A DNA stretch of 64,000 bases from Hofstenia miamia (taxonomy: Eukaryota; Xenacoelomorpha; Acoela; Hofsteniidae), in the NCBI GenBank assembly GCA_900660155.1, contig CABFPE010000129.1, positions 671,250-735,249 on the forward strand, written 5' to 3'. Shown here in pieces: positions 58,850-64,000 of this stretch; the stretch's first letter is position 1, and each line of letters opens with the position of its first letter. The notes under the pieces are model-generated. The model had not been told where the DNA came from. It saw only the letters and a program-made list of their open reading frames with translations, and did no database searches. The position numbers and the translations under genes are program-made.

Positions 58850-60352
58850 TTAAATCAATCTTGCGATCCTTTCTGAGGGTCCAGCTGCGTAATGTGTCTC
58901 ATTTTCGGCAATCGCCAGCTCGATTTTTTGAAAATGTCCGAGTGGAATCATGCGAACAACATTAAATTTTTTAATATCGGAGAAAGTTTCGTCGCTTCCT
59001 CGCGACAAGCCATATAGTTTCCACTGTTGTATATCTTGCAGTTTCTTCATACCCTTATTTCTCAATTCCTGCAAGTTAATAGAGGAGATAGGCATCTAAA
59101 CAAATTTACTATAGCTACTCAAATATACAAGGTATGTAATCTTAAATTAGAAATTAACAGATTATATTAACTATGCCACAACACAAACACTACATAGGAT
59201 CAAGTCAGATCATGGTGAAATATTCCTTAAGAGTACGACCAACATACAGTAGTTAATTTAAAAAAAATCCAAGTGGTTTACAAATTGATTCAAGTAAAAT
59301 GAAATAGTAAGTCCGAATTTAGCATTAATTTATGGTTATAATGCGTATGACTTTTCTGCATAATAAAGTTTATTTACGCAACATTTAAGGCTTAAATTTT
59401 AAGCTTAAAAGAATTTTTAAATTCATAGCGCACATCAAAGGCTTATAAACTAAAATATACTTACATTGAGAGCTTCTCTTTCGAATAGGTATCTTGTTAA
59501 CGCCGTAGTGTTAATTTCCATTTTCTTCTTGATTTTGAGCAGTTTAAAAATGATGGTGATGTTCCATCTCTCACTTCCTTTAACATCCATACAAATACTG
59601 CATGGCATTCCATAGGCACCATCGCATAGATTCCCACTGCAGCAGGTACTTGCAAAAATACCTATTAACTTAATAATGGAGGCGTCCACTGTTTCACAAA
59701 AGCATTTAAAGCTGCTGTCGTTTTGCAGCTCTATTGGGCGCAATGCAATTCTGTCATCATCCAACTCTACATCTACCAAAGCGTTTCTCGTTTTAATGAT
59801 GCATGTCTGATCCAAAGACAGCTTGGTATATTCTGGATCAAGAATCATAGGCATTTTTCCAATTGAAATTCCATGATCAGCCATTCTGAGAAAAAGCGTT
59901 TCTCGTTTTAATGATGCATGTCTGATCCAAAGACAGCTTGGTATATTCTGGATCAAGAATCATAGGCATTTTTCCAATTGAAATTCCATGATCAGCCATT
60001 CTGAGAAAAACTTTCGTTTCAGCTTCAGACTTGGTGAACATCACGAATATATCTCCCGAATTAATATCTCTAAATAAATATAATTATGAATATATACTTA
60101 CGCTAAGACTAACATTTTGTGGTAGTTGGCCTCTGTAAGCATCTTCTTTCCTTTAGAATTCTTATTTGCCATAGTAAGACTGCCTGAGGTTCTTACATGG
60201 CACAGCATTGCAGTCACTTACTGATCAAAAAATAGCTCACCATCGCTATCTTCGTCATCTAATTCTCGCTTCATTTTAATAAGATTGGTTTCTTGCAGTT
60301 CCAGAGCAAGTGCTGTTGCTTTATCGTCCGAGAGAAAGTTAATATAAGACAT
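58850..60352 (-). CDS. Unrecognised four-exon gene A
   Basis: Exons: 60352-60222, 60179-60102, 60069-59465, 59095-58850, with introns of 42, 32 and 369 bp and GT-AG ends. The first intron splits His44, and phases match. The product begins MSYINFLSDDKATALALELQ with an acidic patch (DDEDSDGE). It has a Cys-rich centre (C-x-C ... CCSGNLCDG ... PCSIC), possibly zinc-binding, and ends with a module containing WKLYGL and KFNVVRMIPLGHFQKIE that is repeated in gene B. I do not recognise the family. Exon 3 holds a 115-bp tandem duplication that breaks the frame. With a single copy the exons would give about 314 codons, so the duplication is suspect. The 32-bp intron is unusually short and may be mis-set. 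Confidence 0.6.
59778..60007. repeat. 115-bp tandem duplication inside gene A exon 3
   Basis: 59778-59892 and 59893-60007 appear identical. The unit encodes a stretch of gene A beginning F-L-R-M-A-D-H-G and ending K-T-R-N-A. The length is not a multiple of 3, and reading through both copies meets a stop. No N marks the junction. Confidence 0.9.
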
Positions 60353-60629
60353 GATACCATAAAATGATGATATTTCATAAGCTTGTATATTTATATTAAA
60401 CAATATAAACAAATTTCATTGGTTCTTTTTTTATGGATACTTGTCCATCAAAAATGCGGTCCCTTTGTGATGAAAGTTTTGATTGAAATGTAATCGTTGT
60501 TGTTGTTTGCTTAGTGCTTGTCACTTAATTATTTTTGGTTAGAATGTATTTCGGTATTGTTTGAGGTAATAAACCACCAATTTCCACAAATATAATGTGA
60601 TGCTTAGTTCCCGTCACTTAAAAGTTTAA

Positions 60630-60687
60630 CGCCGCAATTTTGGTTGATTGGCTCATGGTCAAGCCGCCATAAATTACAATTGCTTAA
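60630..60687 (-). pseudogene. Short copy of the helicase-region exon
   Basis: About 58 bp match 58505-58562 with no indel, about 75% identical by eye. On the minus strand both read SNCN-x-WRL then I-N-x-N-C-G, and some differences are synonymous. It lies 280 bp upstream of the gene A start codon. An alternative is a shared promoter element, since the strand also reads ATGGCGGC and CCAATCA, motifs resembling YY1 and CCAAT boxes. Confidence 0.45.
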
Positions 60688-62220
60688 AATTGCATCATCA
60701 AATTGCGCAGTACTATTATAGCACACTATGTATCAAAATTGTGAATAAAATATATTAAAAATACCTAATATTAATGCAAATTTTTTTCAAATTTTATTAG
60801 CACTAATCTACGCTAACATTTTTTGAATGCTTTTGATGAACGGATTTAACTAATATCGAAATTGTGTTTGCAGTTGCAATTAGTATGGTTTTTTTTACGT
60901 AGACTCCAAATTCACATTATTATTAGATATACAAATTTGTTCATTTCTGTTTATTGGTAATGAATTAAATGCAAAGTCAGAGCTTATGTATAAATTTATT
61001 AATGTACGCACACCATCTAAAATAAATTTTAGGATCCGTTTCCAAATTGATATAGGTAATAATGTATTGGGAATCGATCAGGGTTAACCATTTGACAATT
61101 ATTGAATTTAAACATGATCCCAAATTTAGAAAATGCTACAATTTTTAAATTATAAATTATTTCATTTTTAAAGTAATAAAAAGGTTTGGATCCTAACTTC
61201 GCCTTAATATTAGAGATCAAAAATGGAAGTAGGGCGGACAGGGCAAGTCAGGCGGGTATTTGGCAAGATTTTTCAAAAGTGGGTAGCCATGGGGCAAAAA
61301 CATTTTTTATTTAAGAAAGATTGAAGTAAGAGATTTTAAATTTAAAGATTGTAAAAGTATTTTTTACATTAAATTTCTCTGCTTAAAAATTTGATTTACT
61401 TGGACATTTAATCGCACTTTGAAAAATTTATTACCAGGCATTTTCAGGCTTGGTAAAATTTGATTCTATTGAATGATATTAGCAAGATCATTTTGATCTG
61501 ATTTTTAGTCAATAGGCTTTGAAGTTACATTGGAAGGAGTGCAATTGTCCTTGCATAAATGTATTAAATAAAATATTAGCTTTATAAAAAGCTTTATAGA
61601 GTTAAAATTAAATTTCATTTTGCTATTAATAATATCATTAAATTGCGTTGGCATATTAAAAATTGACATTGAAAAAAAGTGATTCGGTATATTGAGTAGG
61701 CCAATTTGGGACGGTAGAATATAAAACGTGGGATGATTTCAGCACGTGAAAATGGGGCAGGGCAGTTAACAAAAATCTGCCCCAGTTCCATCTCTGTTAG
61801 AGATACTTTAAATCATATCAGAAACGTGTTCTTGCAACTATAGCTGTTTTAAAAAGACTATGCAATTTTTCATTACCCCTTTCAAGTTATATCTTTGTAA
61901 AGTTACCAATTACAAACAAATTTTTTAAAATGAAATTTTGAATTTCATATTCCTTAGTTTTCTGTTATTTAAAATATGCCAACTCTTTTTCAAAAATTTT
62001 AAAAATATTTTAAATATAATAAATAAATATTCAATTAGAATATTAAACATGATTTTTACGTCAATGGCTAAAATATAATGGCTACTTCATTCATAGACGA
62101 ATTTCATTACGAAAAATGTAAAATATGTTTTAAAATAATGAAATTCAATGTATAATACCAATATTTTCACAACGTCTATTTTTTCAAGTAAAGTACTAAA
62201 TAAAACACGAGTAAGTATAT
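60688..62220. other. No gene seen
   Basis: AT-rich spacer between the helicase-like fragment and gene B. I found no further helicase, nuclease or gene A-like sequence. Confidence 0.5.
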
Positions 62221-62487
62221 TTAAAAAATCTTAAAAAATACAAACAAAAATTTGAGCCTTTCAGCGGGCTCTGGAACAAAGTTCGTTTCGTCTATTCTAC
62301 TTCGGATTTCGATCTTCTCAAAATTGGGCAGAGGAGACATTCGCACAATGTTAAATTTTCTCAAATCTGAAAGACATGGCTCATCTCTGCCCTTTGTCCA
62401 ACCTGCAATCTTCCATCTAGATGTGGACTGAAGTTTAGCCATTGTTTGAAACCGAATGTCAGCAGGATCAATAGAATCGAATGGTAT
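62221..62487 (-). CDS. Gene B: paralogue of gene A last exon (partial)
   Basis: An exon starting after a 'tttcgtttag' acceptor, phase 0, at the same place as the last exon of gene A. It aligns over about 80 residues at roughly 40% identity by eye. Shared core: W-K-x-x-G, D-E, then KFNIVRMSPLPNFEKIE against KFNVVRMIPLGHFQKIE. The tail is slightly longer (ending K-I-F). Upstream exons are not visible: a Tc1-like element begins 65 bp upstream and the window ends in a gap. It may be intact or a relic. Confidence 0.55.
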   Translation of the reverse strand: MPFDSIDPADIRFQTMAKLQSTSRWKIAGWTKGRDEPCLSDLRKFNIVRMSPLPNFEKIEIRSRIDETNFVPEPAERLKFLFVFFKIF

Positions 62488-62552
62488 CTAAACGAAAATT
62501 TTTAGCATGTACATAATACAATTTCTGATTATATTTAAAAAATGTATTAATA

Positions 62553-63749
62553 CAGTGTTGGACATGAAGTTTGTCCTACTTAAAGATTTTAAATTTGCAA
62601 ATACAAAGTCAGTAAGACATTATAAAGTCTATAGCAATAATTTATGCATTTAATAGCGAGTGTTTGACCCTTTAGCAGCATTGCAAGCTTGGAAACGAAT
62701 AGGCATAGAGCCAACCAGTTTCTGGCACATATCCGCAAGTTGTCGATTAGTTGTCCAAACATGTTTGGCTCTCTCAATAAGCTGTTGGCGGGTGAATACA
62801 TTTACGGCCATAACCTTTTGCTTGAAGGCACCCCAAAGATTTTCTATAGGGCTCATGTCTGGGGAGTTTGGAGGCCACTCGATTACATTGATTTGGTTAG
62901 CAGCAAGATGCGCTCTGGAGCGGGCTGAAGTGTGGCAGGTGGACTTATCCTGCAGAAGCTGCCAGGGCTGATTGCCATTAAAGACTTGCTTACTATGGGG
63001 CACTATGCACTCATCAATTACTGTACAATAGGCTTCAGTATTCATATTCCTGGGACACACGTAGAGAGGACCAAGACCTTGAGAAGTGATGCAAACCCAG
63101 AATATAACCTTTGTAGGAAATTTAGATGTTCTGTTAATTTGGGCAGCGGTGACAGGCCTTCCACGACGTCTACGAACATACTGAGAGCGCTGTTAAGAGA
63201 TGTCTATCATTGTTTCATCACTGAACAGTACTCTAGTCCAGTCATGGTTCTGCAGCTGTTGTGCCCATTGAAAGCGACTGGCAATCTCTGGTGTCTGCTA
63301 AGGAAAGGCTTCTTCACTGGGCGATAGGCAATGATACCAGAAATACGAAGAACACGACGGACACGTCTGGGAGTTACATTTACACCAGTTTGTCGCTGTA
63401 TAGAGGCTGATGAAGCTCTGGGATTTGTTAAAGCTGCATTGACCACACGGCGCTTATCTCTTCCAGAAAGCTTCTTTTGATCACCACATCTCCCACGATA
63501 CAGTGGAGTGGTTGAGCCAGTTCTTTCGTAATGAGAAATTATTCTGCCAACCGTACGAGCATGTAAATTAAGCCGTTCTGCTATCTAATGATTGCTGGCA
63601 ATGGTATGCTTACTTAGGCTAATTATTTGATTTCGAATTGCATCGCTGAGAGGCATATTGAGAAGAATTGGAACTTTGTAAGTTAAAATAAAGTAAACAA
63701 ATAACTTCTGCACCAATAGAAAAAAAGTACCAATCATATTTGTGTGTAT
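62553..63749 (-). mobile_element. Tc1-like DNA transposon (DD34E), right end in gap
   Basis: The left terminus TA|CAGTGTTGGACATGAAG is at 62551-62553. The transposase reads leftward from ATG 63656 (MPLSDAIRNQIISLSKHT): a helix-turn-helix region, a second HTH with TPRRVRRVLRISG, D1 in FSDET (about 63220), D2 in LLQDKSTCHTS, and E in SPIENLW. There are 34 residues between D2 and E, as usual for Tc1. The frame ends near 62653 (N-A-A-K-G-S-N-T-R-Y). Lesions: one stop in the first HTH, a frame change near 63258 and a stop near 63192, so this copy is inactive but fairly young. The right terminal repeat lies in the N run. Confidence 0.88.
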
Positions 63750-64000
63750 NNNNNNNNNNNNNNNNNNNNNNNNNNNNNNNNNNNNNNNNNNNNNNNNNNN
63801 NNNNNNNNNNNNNNNNNNNNNNNNNNNNNNNNNNNNNNNNNNNNNNNNNNNNNNNNNNNNNNNNNNNNNNNNNNNNNNNNNNNNNNNNNNNNNNNNNNNN
63901 NNNNNNNNNNNNNNNNNNNNNNNNNNNNNNNNNNNNNNNNNNNNNNNNNNNNNNNNNNNNNNNNNNNNNNNNNNNNNNNNNNNNNNNNNNNNNNNNNNNN
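63750..64000. other. Assembly gap (N to window end)
   Basis: N from 63750 to the end of the window; its true length is unknown. Confidence 1.

Noticed and set aside
1-64000. CRISPR arrays, bacterial operons, tRNA or rRNA genes
   Set aside because: No regularly spaced repeats with unique spacers, no Shine-Dalgarno-led operons, and no cloverleaf or rRNA-like sequence was seen. The spliced animal genes exclude a prokaryotic source.

Overview
This window is AT-rich animal (invertebrate) nuclear DNA from a draft assembly. It has spliced genes with GT-AG introns, two animal gene families recognisable by eye (a tetraspanin and the MuvB/DREAM subunit LIN9), abundant non-LTR, LTR and DNA transposons, three runs of N (18216-19215, 37072-38071, 63750-64000) and three single-N contig joins (3444, 9324, 11718). 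I cannot name the species. The host genes mix very short introns (about 32-46 bp) with introns swollen to several kb by transposons.

Layout. 1-4.7 kb: intergenic DNA with a foldback repeat and a LINE tail present twice as a 1,240-bp near-identical direct repeat around a single N. 5.9-18.2 kb: mostly fossils of two Ty3/gypsy-like families in opposite orientations, plus a non-autonomous element with an internal ~340-bp tandem array (7.8-9.8 kb). 19.2-26.1 kb: a hAT fragment, two LINE fragments and a decayed pogo/Tigger-type transposase. 27.2-36.2 kb: a complete seven-exon tetraspanin gene on the minus strand. 36.9-40.2 kb: a second copy of the tandem-repeat element running into a gap, a LINE ORF1 with a PHD-like finger, and a Helitron-like 3' terminus. 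42.25-55.1 kb: LIN9 on the plus strand (eight exons traced, 3' end not found). Its introns hold three or four LINE pieces, a pogo-type DNA-binding domain, a near full-length mariner-like element and a foldback MITE. 56.3-64 kb: a minus-strand cluster with a 21-bp minisatellite, a broken helicase/GIY-YIG nuclease, an unrecognised four-exon gene (gene A), a paralogous last exon (gene B), and a Tc1-like element inserted next to gene B.

The two recognised host genes are head to head about 6 kb apart. The tetraspanin is a plasma-membrane or vesicle scaffold protein; LIN9 is a nuclear subunit of a cell-cycle transcription complex, so no joint function is implied. The most unusual part is 57.5-62.5 kb, where a Pif1-like helicase plus GIY-YIG nuclease lies directly downstream of gene A. 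Pieces of the same order (gene B, then a short helicase-like match) occur again just upstream, as if a two-gene unit had been duplicated.

All calls are from reading the sequence by eye. Exon boundaries for the tetraspanin and LIN9 are well supported by splice sites, phase and family conservation; transposon edges are approximate unless terminal repeats are stated.
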